Below, piece by piece: positions 8,316 to 16,953 of a DNA stretch of 64,000 bases. Both the position numbers and the translations under genes were made by a program. The DNA comes from CALNZV01 sp942491115 (GTDB lineage: Bacteria > Desulfobacterota > Desulfobacteria > Desulfobacterales > UBA5852), in assembly GCA_942491115.1 (NCBI GenBank), contig CALNZV010000020.1, positions 744,001 to 808,000 of the forward strand, read 5' to 3'. The notes under the pieces are model-generated. The model worked only from the letters and a program-made list of their open reading frames with translations. It ran no database searches and had not been told where the DNA came from. Position 1 is the first letter of the stretch. Each line of letters starts with the position of its first letter.

Positions 8316-9307
8316 CAGCGCCACCCCATCGGCTGTCGACCGCCCGACCATGCCGCCCCGATGCGGCGTCGCACGAATTCCACCGACGAAATCTCGCCAA
8401 AAAGCCCTTTGGGCATGAACAAAATGGAGAGGAACATGACCATCCCAACGGCCATGAGCCGCCAGTCTCCAAAGTCACGGGTGGCTTCTGGGAGAAGGAT
8501 CAGGAGCAGGGCCCCGATAATCGCCCCGGGAACGCTTCCCAGGCCGCCCACCACTACCATGGCCAGAATCTGGATAGACTCTGAAAATTTGAAATAATCT
8601 GGGCTGATGTAGCCGGCAGTGTGGGCAATGAGAGCGCCCGCGACACCGGCAAAAAAGGTGCTGACCCCAAACACTTGGATTTTCAGCGTCACCACGTTGA
8701 TTCCCATGGCCTCGGCGCACTGGTCGTCCTCCCGGACGGACCGCAGCGCGTTGCCGTAGTAGGAGTGGGTCAGCCGGTAGATGCAGTAGACCGACAGCCA
8801 GGTGACGGCGGCCACCAGGTAGTAAATCCCCAGACGACTCTCGACGGGAATTCCGAACAGATCCATGGGCAGAATCCCGAATATGCCCATGGGGCCTCGG
8901 GTAAAGCCGACCCAATTGAGCAGGGTCACATAGATGATCTCACCGATGGCAAGGGTCGCAACGGCAAAATAGATGAAAACCAGCCGCATGGTGGGCAGGG
9001 CCACCGCCACGCCGAACATCGCGGCAACGGCCCCTGCCGACGGGAGAGTGATCAGGAACGGCAAGCCGAAGTGGGTAGACAACAGAGCGGCCGTGTAGGC
9101 GCCGATGCCATAGAAGGCGGCATGCCCCAGGGTCAGCAGCCCGGTGGTGCCCGTAATCAGATTCATGCTCACCGCGAGGATGATAAAAATGTAGGAAATG
9201 TTCGCCAGCTGGAAGAAATAGCTCGATGCCGCTGCATTGAGCGCCATGGGCAACGCCCCGAAAATGAAAAGCACCAGAAGGGCGGGAATCCAGTATCGAT
9301 TGGCCAT
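8315..9307 (-). CDS. livM: LivM-type ABC transporter permease
   Basis: A 330-residue inner-membrane permease with about nine hydrophobic segments. It has the LivM core, including TGTTGLLTLGHAAFYGIGAY near residue 51 and the EAA-like loop around SVREDDQCAEAMGINV. The start at 9307 forms an ATGA overlap with the livH stop, so it is preferred to the upstream ATG at 9397. It forms the channel with LivH. Confidence 0.92.
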   Translation of the reverse strand: MANRYWIPALLVLFIFGALPMALNAAASSYFFQLANISYIFIILAVSMNLITGTTGLLTLGHAAFYGIGAYTAALLSTHFGLPFLITLPSAGAVAAMFGVAVALPTMRLVFIYFAVATLAIGEIIYVTLLNWVGFTRGPMGIFGILPMDLFGIPVESRLGIYYLVAAVTWLSVYCIYRLTHSYYGNALRSVREDDQCAEAMGINVVTLKIQVFGVSTFFAGVAGALIAHTAGYISPDYFKFSESIQILAMVVVGGLGSVPGAIIGALLLILLPEATRDFGDWRLMAVGMVMFLSILFMPKGLFGEISSVEFVRRRIGAAWSGGRQPMGWR

Positions 9308-10221
9308 CAGACGCGCTCCCGACCCCGGCCGAAGATGCCGCTGGGGAAAAAGATGAGGGTGAGAATGAGAAAGCTGTAGGCGACCATGTCGCTCCATCCG
9401 GCACTGATAAAATCCGTGGCGATGGATTCGCTGACGCCTAAAATCAGGGCACAGACCACAGCCCCGGGGATGGAACTCAGCCCCCCCATGACCATGGCGA
9501 CAAAGGCCTTGACCGACGGCGCGAATCCCATGTGGGGGAAGATGGCTCCGTAGTAGAGGCCCACCATCAGGCCAGCGGCTCCGCCCAGCATGGATCCCAC
9601 GGCGAAGGTGGCGATAATGGTGCGGTCGGTGTTGATGCCAACGCTCTGAGCTCCCAAAGGATTGTTGCTGATGGCCCGGATGGCAAGCCCGATCTTCGTC
9701 CGGTAAAGCAGATACTGAAGGGAGAAGAGCATGGCGGCGGAGCTGATCAGGATGACGAACTGGCCGGAACTGAACGTGAGGGGGCCTATGGGAATCGGGT
9801 CCGTCAGGAGATAGTGCTGGGGGATGGCCTGCATCTCGGCGCCGAACAAGTGCTGGATGGCCTCCTTGATCAGGATGGAGACCGCAAGGGAGCTCAGCAG
9901 GGTCGATTCCCGCATGGCCTTGGACTTGATGCTGGCCTCGTCCCGAAACCGCCGGAAGGGCTTGAAGGCGATCCGCTCGAGTCCGATGCCGGCCAATCCC
10001 CCTGCCGCGAGGGCAAAGCCGAAGGCCAGCCAGAGGGGCGGGTTGACGGCGGTGATCAGCAGCAACCCGGCGAAGGCCCCGATGGTGTACATTTCGCCGT
10101 GGGCGAAATTCACCACGTTGAGCACCCCGAAAATCAGGGTAAATCCAATGGCAATCAGGGCGTAGACCATGCCGACGGAAAGTCCGTTGACCACCTGCTG
10201 GAAAAAATAAGCGTCAAACAT
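9307..10221 (-). CDS. livH: LivH-type ABC transporter permease
   Basis: A 304-residue inner-membrane permease. The N terminus (MFDAYFFQQVVNGLSVGM, then LIAIGFTLIFGVLNVVNFAHGE) is the standard LivH opening, and the EAA-like loop reads RAISNNPLGAQSVGIN. The ATG at 10221 has a GGAG site 7 bases upstream and is preferred to 10263. It lies 87 bases downstream of livK. Confidence 0.92.
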   Translation of the reverse strand: MFDAYFFQQVVNGLSVGMVYALIAIGFTLIFGVLNVVNFAHGEMYTIGAFAGLLLITAVNPPLWLAFGFALAAGGLAGIGLERIAFKPFRRFRDEASIKSKAMRESTLLSSLAVSILIKEAIQHLFGAEMQAIPQHYLLTDPIPIGPLTFSSGQFVILISSAAMLFSLQYLLYRTKIGLAIRAISNNPLGAQSVGINTDRTIIATFAVGSMLGGAAGLMVGLYYGAIFPHMGFAPSVKAFVAMVMGGLSSIPGAVVCALILGVSESIATDFISAGWSDMVAYSFLILTLIFFPSGIFGRGRERV

Positions 10222-10308
10222 CTCCAGTCCTTCGCAATGTCTCATCGGCAAACCTGGGGGCACTCTGTGCCCGGTATCCGCCGATGAGACATGATCGGGT
10301 CGGCGACC

Positions 10309-11430
10309 CTATTCGACCAGTTCGAACTGAAGATTTTTCACCTGCATGCGGGCAAGGCTTTTGACCGGCTCCCGGGTCTCCGGATCGAAGGAGGTGGCGC
10401 CGGTGACCCCCGGATATTCGCTGGTGCCGGCCAAGGCATCGCGAACGGCTGCCCGGGTGACACTGGGGTCTTTCTCATAGGCTCTGGCGACGGCGTCCAG
10501 CATGATCCCCACGGCATCGTAGGCCTGGGCGGCGAACATGTTGGGTTCCGACCCATAGGCGGCCTGATAGGTTTCCACATACTTCTTGATATGGGGCTCC
10601 GGGCTGGTCGGCATGAACGTGGTCGACAGGTAAAGACCGTTGGCGGTGTCTCCGGCCAGTTCCAGCAATTTTGGCGAGTAAAGGGATGAGGTGGCAAATA
10701 TGGTGGATTCGATGCCGAGCTGCTGAACCTGCTGCATCAGCATGGCGCCCTCCTCGTACATCATACAGGCGTAGATGACGTCGGGTTTTTTCCGGCTGAT
10801 CTTGGTGAGAATGGACCGATAGTCCCGGGCGCCCGGATTGAAGTACTCGATCGAGACGATCTTCTGGCCGTTCTCTTCGACGGCCTTTTTGAAGTTCTCC
10901 GCCGCGCTGATCCCCCAATCGTTCTGAATGGCGATGATCCCATAGGTCCCGAAGCCCATGTCCTTCGTCCAATCGGCAACGAAGGGGCCCTCATAGGCCT
11001 GGGTGGTGATGTTTCTGAACTGCCAGGTGCTCACCTTGACGTAGTCCGGATGGGAGGCCGTCTGGCTCAACTGGGGCATGCCTCCCTTGGCATAGACTCT
11101 GCCGGCCGCCATGGAAACGGTGCTCGTAAAGTCCCCCACCACGCCAACAATGCACTCGTCGTCCAAAAATTTGTTGGCGATATTGATGGCCTCCTTGGGG
11201 TCCGACTTTGAATCCTCGAAGGTGATGGTCACGGTGGCGGGAATCCGCCCAGACCCGTTGAACTCCTCGAGCCTGAGTTTTGCGGAGTTCCGAAACACGT
11301 CGCCGTACTGCGCATGCTCTCCGGTCAGGGGCAGGGAGTATCCGATGCAAATGGAATCCTGGGACATGGCAGGGCTTACGGACACGATGAGTAATGCGGT
11401 TATGATGGTAATCAGCGATAGGGATTTCAT
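10309..11430 (-). CDS. livK: LivK-type periplasmic substrate-binding protein
   Basis: A 373-residue periplasmic binding protein (type I fold, Peripla_BP_6) with a signal peptide over residues 1-23 (hydrophobic core ITALLIVSVSPAMS, cleavage near MSQD). The mature protein starts with the family's IGYSLPLTG and contains DDECIVGVVGDFTSTVS. It is the first gene of livKHMGF, so it sets the specificity of the importer. The substrate cannot be read from sequence; the flanking ATC hydrolase-like genes point to an unusual amino-acid derivative. Confidence 0.9.
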   Translation of the reverse strand: MKSLSLITIITALLIVSVSPAMSQDSICIGYSLPLTGEHAQYGDVFRNSAKLRLEEFNGSGRIPATVTITFEDSKSDPKEAINIANKFLDDECIVGVVGDFTSTVSMAAGRVYAKGGMPQLSQTASHPDYVKVSTWQFRNITTQAYEGPFVADWTKDMGFGTYGIIAIQNDWGISAAENFKKAVEENGQKIVSIEYFNPGARDYRSILTKISRKKPDVIYACMMYEEGAMLMQQVQQLGIESTIFATSSLYSPKLLELAGDTANGLYLSTTFMPTSPEPHIKKYVETYQAAYGSEPNMFAAQAYDAVGIMLDAVARAYEKDPSVTRAAVRDALAGTSEYPGVTGATSFDPETREPVKSLARMQVKNLQFELVE

Positions 11431-11485
11431 GAACGTCTCCTCGCAGCTTTAGTATGACAACGATTGATGATTCGAAGCCGAGACT

Positions 11486-11986
11486 TCAGTCGACGACCGG
11501 CTTCCCGGGCTTTACATGGAGGCGGCAGCATCCCTGACGGCCCGGCGTCCAGGTTTCGGACGAAAACGTGAATCCCGCCCCGGTGAAAAGACCATGATCG
11601 ATGGCGGCGGCGATTGCCAGAATCTTTTCCTTTTCTTCATCGGAAAGCCCCATGGCGTCGTATGCCTCCTTAAGGGGGCAGGCGTGGAATTGGATTTCAA
11701 GACCGTAGTCGTCGCTGCAGGCGCAGACCTCAGGTTGGAACATGGCGCCCTTGTCGGGTACCCAGTCGAGAAAAGCGTTCCTCAACCCCTCCATATCCCC
11801 TGGGGCATAGGGTTTGAAGCGATCGCAGATGTCGCTCCCTCCCCTTGCAATGGCCCGCTTCATGAGTGAGGTTGCCTTGTCCTCGCCGACCTCCGCCCTC
11901 AATTCACAGAAGATATAGTAGTACATCCGGGCCCTCAGGTGAATGGCCCCCTTCAGCATCTCTCGAAGTTCCTGCTCAGTGCTCAT
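11486..11986 (-). CDS. ATC hydrolase-family protein (copy 2)
   Basis: A 166-residue second member of the ATC hydrolase family. The conserved half reads FHACPLKEAYDAMGL, then DHGLFTGAGFTF, then the closing PGRQGCCRLHV, matching the pattern of the copy at 5050-5547 although overall identity is low. The first half is helical and Arg/Glu-rich, as usual for the family. It lies 55 bases upstream of livK in the same direction, so it is probably the first gene of the transporter transcript. This is the strongest contextual link between this family and the importer. Confidence 0.7.
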   Translation of the reverse strand: MSTEQELREMLKGAIHLRARMYYYIFCELRAEVGEDKATSLMKRAIARGGSDICDRFKPYAPGDMEGLRNAFLDWVPDKGAMFQPEVCACSDDYGLEIQFHACPLKEAYDAMGLSDEEKEKILAIAAAIDHGLFTGAGFTFSSETWTPGRQGCCRLHVKPGKPVVD

Positions 11987-12342
11987 ATAATGTCCTTTTG
12001 TAAGGGATCGAGGCGGGGCTTCGTCGGCATCGCAGCGGTCGCCGTTTCCGAAGGCTCTCTTTTAACCCAAAATCTGATTTTTGCAAATCCGGAGGAAGGT
12101 CGACCGCCGGTCCGATTCAAAGACGATAAGGGTATCCCGAGGCTGCAATGCCTATACCAAAAAACGGATCCTGGAGGCATCCTATATCATCCCCATGGGA
12201 ATTCCTGGTGATGACGGATCCTGGGGTCGATCCAGCCACCGGCAGCATCCGGGGACCAGCCACTATTTATTTCATTTATGTGTTTTTTTTCAATAATAAT
12301 TTCACATATGTGACTAAATGCGCCCACTAACCGAACGGGCGG
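11987..12342 (-). promoter_or_regulatory. Leader/promoter region of the copy-2 ATC hydrolase-liv transcript
   Basis: There is no gene in these 356 bases. On the minus strand, TTGAAA is followed after 17 bases by ATAAAT (about 12265-12294), a plausible sigma-70 promoter. Just upstream of it is a perfect 12-base palindrome TCACATATGTGA (12302-12313), in the position of an activator site. A leader of about 260 bases would separate the promoter from the gene. Within it ACGGATCCTGG occurs twice (about 12163 and 12217). I recognise no known riboswitch. Confidence 0.35.
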
Positions 12343-12873
12343 TCATCGGGTGATCCGCTTTCCCAGAATGGACAAACTGAAGTTCCGGCCATCCATTTCG
12401 GCGATATCGGGCAGCCGTCCCCACTCCTCGAAGTGTCGGGAGAAAAAGAGCCCCAGGCTCGGCACATTGTGGGAGAAGACAAGCGCTACCAGGGTTTTGA
12501 TGCCGAGATCCGGGGCCATTTGGACAGCCTCGTCCAGTATACGGCCCCCTAATCCTCGGCCTTGGTGGGAGGCGGCCACATAGATGCTGATCTCGGCGGT
12601 AGCACGGTAGGCCGGGCGCTCGTGAAAAGGCTCGAAGGACACCCAGGCCCCGATGCCGCTATCGGCTTCATACACTAGAATGGGCCGATGGGAGGGCGTG
12701 TGTCGGCGGAACCAGTCCCATTTATGGGAAAGGGCGACCGGTTCGGTATCCGCCGTGGACAGGCGGGTGGGCACCGTTGCGTTGTAGATGGCGACGATCT
12801 GGGCAAGATCGTCTTCGGTGGCAAGTCTCAACAGTGCCGTTGGTATCGATGATCCTGTGTCGGTCGATTCCAT
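12343..12873 (-). CDS. PAT-like GNAT acetyltransferase
   Basis: A 176-residue acetyltransferase of the phosphinothricin/methionine-derivative acetyltransferase group. The opening LRLATEDDLAQIVAIYNATV, the IGAWVSFEPFHERPAYR segment and YVAASHQGRGLGGRIL (acetyl-CoA loop) are characteristic. Such enzymes acetylate methionine sulfone/sulfoximine-like amino acids or other small amines. It lies 55 bases downstream of the homocysteine methyltransferase gene in the same direction, so a sulfur-amino-acid role is plausible but inferred. Confidence 0.8.
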   Translation of the reverse strand: MESTDTGSSIPTALLRLATEDDLAQIVAIYNATVPTRLSTADTEPVALSHKWDWFRRHTPSHRPILVYEADSGIGAWVSFEPFHERPAYRATAEISIYVAASHQGRGLGGRILDEAVQMAPDLGIKTLVALVFSHNVPSLGLFFSRHFEEWGRLPDIAEMDGRNFSLSILGKRITR

Positions 12874-12928
12874 TGGTCTATTCCAATATCGTTTTCTACC
12901 GGCGTCGGTACGAAGGGAAATTCCGATG

Positions 12929-13846
12929 CTACCCGTCGATGAGGCGCCTCAACCGCTCGATATGGGCGGGCCCGGTTCCGCAACAGCCCCCTATCACGGT
13001 CGCGCGCCCTGCCAGCCACTGACGAACATGGTCTGCGTAGGCCTCAGGATCCAGATCTTCCCTCAAGGCCAGCGCCCCATCTGACTCCCCATCGCCGTCG
13101 AGTAGCCAGTCTTCCGGAATAGGCTCGAAGGTGTTGGCGTATCCACCGAACCAGGGAATGCCGGCATCCGCCAGAGGCCCCATGGCGGCCGTGATGCTTT
13201 CCGGGGCGCAGCAGTTGGCCAGAACACCGGATATGGGAAGGTCGGAGAGGTTCTCGATGGCCTCGGAGAGAGACTCCCTGCTCCTCAGCCGTCCGGACCG
13301 GTCTTCGTGGAGGGTAAAGGCCACCCAGACCGGTTTTCCGGTGGCGCAGGCAGCGGTGGCGGCAGCTCTGGCCTCGGCGGCGCTGGACATGGTCTCACAG
13401 AGCATAAGATCTACATAAGGCGCCAGCAGCTCTGCCTGCTCCCGGTAGTGGCCCAGGAGAAGATCGAAGGGGCCCACCCGGTCGGGACGGAAACTGCCCC
13501 GAAGAGGCGGCAGGGATCCAGCCAGAGCGACGCGACGACCCGCTCGGCGTCTCGCCTCTTCTGCCAGGCGACAGGCCAGGCGGTTGAGATCGGCAAAACG
13601 ATCGTCGATGCCATTCTTAGCCAGATCGGTCCGAATGAGGCCGTAGGTGTTGGTGGTGATCACATCGGCACCGGCCTCGATGTAGTCCTCATGGATCCTC
13701 CGGACCACATCGGGATCGGTGATCAGGGCGGCAGCCGACCAGATGGTATCCGGCACCTCCACGCCCCGGGCTCTGAGCTCTCTGCCCATGCCCCCGTCGA
13801 TGAGAAGCGGCCTTGAAGGAACCTGGGCATCACTCCCACGGGTCAT
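12929..13846 (-). CDS. Homocysteine S-methyltransferase-family protein
   Basis: A 305-residue protein with the zinc-dependent homocysteine-binding barrel. The opening LLIDGGMGRELRARG, the ANCC segment near residue 203 and the closing IGGCCGTGPAHI supply the three zinc Cys ligands. This is the MmuM/YitJ-N-terminal type. It has no B12 or folate domain, so the methyl donor is likely S-methylmethionine, SAM or a methylated thiol or amine. It is upstream of the PAT-like gene and close behind a short uncertain reading frame. Confidence 0.85.
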   Translation of the reverse strand: MTRGSDAQVPSRPLLIDGGMGRELRARGVEVPDTIWSAAALITDPDVVRRIHEDYIEAGADVITTNTYGLIRTDLAKNGIDDRFADLNRLACRLAEEARRRAGRRVALAGSLPPLRGSFRPDRVGPFDLLLGHYREQAELLAPYVDLMLCETMSSAAEARAAATAACATGKPVWVAFTLHEDRSGRLRSRESLSEAIENLSDLPISGVLANCCAPESITAAMGPLADAGIPWFGGYANTFEPIPEDWLLDGDGESDGALALREDLDPEAYADHVRQWLAGRATVIGGCCGTGPAHIERLRRLIDG

Positions 13847-13849
13847 CGA

Positions 13850-14044
13850 TCAGCCGTCCTTTCGTCCAATGATAATCCATACCAAAAACGTGAAGGTAAT
13901 CATGGTAGCCGGCTGAATGCAACAGGCTCGACCTGCGGAGATCAGCCGATCCCCCTGACGATCCAATGCCATGAACACCCAGTCCGTCCGATAGCCTCTG
14001 GCGGCAGCGGCCCATCGACGTCCAAAGAGCCTCTTTCCGCCCAT
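13850..14044 (-). CDS. Possible small membrane protein (64 aa), uncertain
   Basis: This short reading frame ends 3 bases before the homocysteine methyltransferase start, the spacing of coupled genes. It ends in a hydrophobic stretch (TMITFTFLVWIIIG). Its own ATG at 14044 has only a purine-rich upstream run (GAGAAAGAG). It overlaps the 50-codon frame below in another reading frame. Either one of the two is real, or the two are parts of one frameshifted gene of about 80 residues. I recognise no family. Confidence 0.3.
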   Translation of the reverse strand: MGGKRLFGRRWAAAARGYRTDWVFMALDRQGDRLISAGRACCIQPATMITFTFLVWIIIGRKDG

Positions 14045-14094
14045 TTCTCTTTCTCCCTGACCATGCGATCGATGAAAACCCCGCAGTCTGACAT
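13942..14094 (-). CDS. Possible 50-residue protein with strong ribosome site
   Basis: A 50-codon frame starting MSDCGVFIDRMVREKEKW. The ATG at 14094 follows AGGAGAAAGGAG, the best ribosome site in this interval. The first 24 residues look like a natural protein; the second half is Gly/Arg/Trp-rich and looks like out-of-frame sequence. This supports the frameshift reading given for the overlapping entry at 13850-14044. Function unknown. Confidence 0.35.
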   Translation of the reverse strand: MSDCGVFIDRMVREKEKWAERGSLDVDGPLPPEAIGRTGCSWHWIVRGIG

Positions 14095-14154
14095 CTCCTT
14101 TCTCCTTTTGGAAGGGAACAGGGCCGACAGGCGAACCACGGGGCTCCCGGGCCC

Positions 14155-14189
14155 AAAAAAAAAGGGGCTATCCGGCGGATAGCCCCTTT
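14155..14189 (-). terminator. Intrinsic terminator downstream of the ferritin gene
   Basis: A perfect 13-base-pair inverted repeat (arms 14161-14173 and 14177-14189, loop GGC) is followed on the minus strand by nine T residues (14163-14155). It ends leftward transcription from the bacterioferritin gene, about 190 bases after its stop codon. Confidence 0.9.
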
Positions 14190-14377
14190 CAACGATTGAT
14201 CCGCTGTCGATCAATAAAAATCCCTATCCGGCGGCACCTCCTTTAGGAGAGCGCTTGGTGGCTTGACGGTGGTAACAGCCCATAGTGGTCATTGCCGGAT
14301 GGATTTCTTTCCGGATATCCGGTGATGAGCATCGTCTGACATCCCCCGATGCCCCGTCAACCGCTGTTTAGGATGGT
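14190..14377 (-). other. Structured spacer between ferritin gene and terminator
   Basis: The 188 bases after the ferritin stop carry no gene I can support. On the minus strand they contain a CTCCTAAAGGAG hairpin (a ribosome-site-like sequence folded on itself, near 14238-14249) and repeated CCGGATA blocks, and they run into the strong terminator. It could be a long 3' UTR or a 3'-derived small RNA. I recognise no known RNA family. Confidence 0.3.
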
Positions 14378-14917
14378 TCATGCATCGCCCTCGCTGACGG
14401 CAAACCCCGACGACCCGAGTCCCGTGGCCGATGAGGTCCCGGCAATCTTGGCAAGATAGGCCGATCCGAGCCTGGTGATATGCTCCGCCACATTTTCGAA
14501 ATAGTTCAGATGCGCCTGCTCCTCATCAATGATCTGCTCGAAGATCTTCGCGCTCGTGCTGTCCCCGTTTTTGATGCACACCTGAAGAAACTGGTTGTAG
14601 GCGACAATCGCATCATCTTCCAGATCGATGTCGAATGGGAAAATGGTTTCGACCTCCTGGCCTTTCGCAACCTTGCCCGCCGGCTCGGTCACCGGTTCTC
14701 CGCCCAATTCCTTCACCCGCTCGGCAAAGCTTTCCGCATGGCGCATCTCGTCGATGGCGATGAGCTTGATCTTTCCGGCCAATTCTCCGTAGTCCATGTC
14801 GTCAAGACCGTAATGCTGGTTCATGTACTGGGTGATGGCCTGAAGCTCCATAGCGCGGGCCTGATTCAACACCTTGATGACATTGTTCTTGCGTTTCTGA
14901 CGATCTGCAGCCGCCAT
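14378..14917 (-). CDS. bfr: Bacterioferritin-like ferritin
   Basis: A 179-residue four-helix iron-storage protein. Di-iron ligands are visible in ARAMELQAITQY (Glu), DEMRHAE (Glu and His) and EEQAHLNYFE near the C-terminal third. It would oxidise and store Fe(II), protecting an anaerobe from oxygen. The ATG at 14917 is chosen because AAGGAGGT lies 7 bases upstream; the ATG at 14923 directly abuts that site. A 20-residue Ser/Gly tail follows the core. The haem-ligand Met of classical Bfr could not be assigned with certainty. Confidence 0.85.
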   Translation of the reverse strand: MAAADRQKRKNNVIKVLNQARAMELQAITQYMNQHYGLDDMDYGELAGKIKLIAIDEMRHAESFAERVKELGGEPVTEPAGKVAKGQEVETIFPFDIDLEDDAIVAYNQFLQVCIKNGDSTSAKIFEQIIDEEQAHLNYFENVAEHITRLGSAYLAKIAGTSSATGLGSSGFAVSEGDA

Positions 14918-15245
14918 GGTCATACCTCCTTGGTGATGGATAACGGTTTCATCTTGAGGGAAATGAATGTCCGGCTCGATGAGGGGCCGGCTCCTGGCCG
15001 AATAGACCGAAAGAGCAGGGTCGACACAAGACCCGTTCCCTATTACCAGAGGTCCAGGGCAGATGGCAATGGCAGTCTCTCATCGGCCGGGGAGAATTGA
15101 CGAGATCTCACCGTCACTTTGAAAAATGGTGAACAGAACCCTGACACCGGGCACTTCCGCCAACACGCCATCCTATTCGTGTTGATCCGGCGCTTTTATG
15201 ACCTACTCTTTTTACATATGTCACCACCATCAACGAGGGGGAATT
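14918..15245 (+). other. Divergent intergenic region bfr / ilvD
   Basis: These 328 bases separate divergent bfr and ilvD and must hold both promoters. I see an ACATATGT palindrome at about 15215-15222, close to ilvD, resembling the core of the palindrome at 12302. I see no clear attenuator peptide, T-box or riboswitch. Confidence 0.3.
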
Positions 15246-16925
15246 ATGACTCGACGACTCAACCGCTACAGTTCCCGCATCACCGAACCCAAGTCCCAGG
15301 GGGCCTCCCAGGCCATGCTCTACGGGGCGGGCCTGACCGATGCGGATATGGAAAAGGCCCAAGTGGGCATCGCCAGCGTTTGGTACGAAGGCAACACCTG
15401 CAACATGCACTTGAATCGGCTGGCCGCGGCGGTCAAAGAGGGCGTCGACGCCGCCGACCTCGTCGGGCTGCGGTTCAACACGGTCGGTGTCAGTGACGGC
15501 ATCTCCATGGGAACGGAGGGAATGAGCTACTCCCTTCCGTCCAGGGATCTCATCGCGGACTCCATCGAAATGGTCATGGCAGCCCAGTGGTACGATGCCG
15601 CCATTACGCTTCCCGGGTGCGACAAGAACATGCCGGGATGCTTGATCGCCATGGCCCGGCTGAACCGGCCCTCCCTCATGATTTACGGAGGTACCATCCG
15701 CGCCGGCCGGCTGGACGACCTCAAGCTGGATATCGTGTCGGCATTTCAAAGTTATGGAGAATATCTCGCAGGAGACATCGATGACGACCGGCGGCGGGCC
15801 ATCGTCAAGAATGCATGTCCTGGTGCCGGCGCCTGCGGGGGCATGTATACCGCCAATACCATGGCATCAGCCATCGAGGCCATGGGAATGTCCCTGCCTT
15901 ACAGCGCCAGCCGGCCCGCCGAGGCGTCGGAAAAGACGGATGAGTGCCGTCGAGCCGGAGCCGCCATCCGCCGCCTTTTGGAAGCGGACATCAAACCCAA
16001 GGATATCATGACCCGGAAGGCCTTTGAAAATGCCCTGGTGGTCGTCACGGTTCTCGGCGGCTCCACCAATGCCGTGTTGCATCTGATCGCCATGGCCAGA
16101 GCGGCTGGAGTCCCCCTTGCTCTGGACGACTTCCAAAGGGTTAGCGACCGGGTCCCCTTTCTGGCCGACATGAAGCCCAGCGGCCGGTACGTTCAGGAAG
16201 ACCTGGACCGGGCCGGGGGACTGCCGGCACTCATGAAATATCTTCTCGACGCGGGCCTTCTCCATGGGGACTGTCTCACCGTCACCGGGGACACGCTTGC
16301 TGAAAACCTCCGGGAGGTAGCGGGTCTCTCCGACGGCCAGGAAATCATACGACCGCTGGAGAATCCCATTCAGGCAACCGGCCACATACGCATTTTACGG
16401 GGGAATCTCGCCCCCGAGGGAGCCGTTGCGAAGATCACCGGAAAGGAAGGCCAGACCTTCACCGGGCCGGCCAGAGTCTTCGATTCGGAGGAGGAGATGC
16501 TCGCCGATCTTGAGCGGGGGAGGATTCTAAAAGGGGATGTGGTGATCATTCGCTACGAGGGCCCTAAAGGCGGCCCAGGGATGCCTGAAATGCTGACTCC
16601 GACGTCGGCGCTCATGGGCGCGGGCTTAGGAAATGATGTCGCCCTTCTGACCGACGGCCGCTTTTCAGGCGGGTCACACGGATTCATCGTCGGGCATATC
16701 ACCCCCGAAGCCCAGGAGGGGGGTCCCATCGCCTTGGTCAAAAACGGAGACTCCATCACCATCGACGCGGTCGCTAAAGAGATCACAGTGGGGGTGAGTG
16801 AAGGGGAAATGACGGCCCGAAGGCAGGTCTGGCGGCAGCCCCCCTACAAGGCCACCTCCGGGATTCTCTACAAATACATACGATGTGTGGGGTCGGCTTC
16901 CGAAGGATGCGTTACCGACGGTTGA
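15246..16925 (+). CDS. ilvD: Dihydroxy-acid dehydratase
   Basis: A 559-residue Fe-S dehydratase that converts 2,3-dihydroxy-isovalerate or -methylvalerate to the 2-keto acid in valine and isoleucine synthesis. Cluster Cys are in NTCNMHL, GCDKNMPGC and CPGAGACGGMYTANTM, and the C-terminal LTDGRFSGGSHG is the substrate and Mg motif. The ATG at 15246 follows GAGGGGG and fits the usual family start. Length is normal. It stands alone on the plus strand, with leuD convergent 28 bases after its stop. Confidence 0.97.
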   Translation: MTRRLNRYSSRITEPKSQGASQAMLYGAGLTDADMEKAQVGIASVWYEGNTCNMHLNRLAAAVKEGVDAADLVGLRFNTVGVSDGISMGTEGMSYSLPSRDLIADSIEMVMAAQWYDAAITLPGCDKNMPGCLIAMARLNRPSLMIYGGTIRAGRLDDLKLDIVSAFQSYGEYLAGDIDDDRRRAIVKNACPGAGACGGMYTANTMASAIEAMGMSLPYSASRPAEASEKTDECRRAGAAIRRLLEADIKPKDIMTRKAFENALVVVTVLGGSTNAVLHLIAMARAAGVPLALDDFQRVSDRVPFLADMKPSGRYVQEDLDRAGGLPALMKYLLDAGLLHGDCLTVTGDTLAENLREVAGLSDGQEIIRPLENPIQATGHIRILRGNLAPEGAVAKITGKEGQTFTGPARVFDSEEEMLADLERGRILKGDVVIIRYEGPKGGPGMPEMLTPTSALMGAGLGNDVALLTDGRFSGGSHGFIVGHITPEAQEGGPIALVKNGDSITIDAVAKEITVGVSEGEMTARRQVWRQPPYKATSGILYKYIRCVGSASEGCVTDG

Positions 16926-16953
16926 GGGAGCGGCCATCGGATCGCCCCTGCCG

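Noticed and set aside
8621..9379. A 252-codon plus-strand open frame over livM
   Set aside because: Antisense to a clear permease gene; hydrophilic low-complexity composition without motif.
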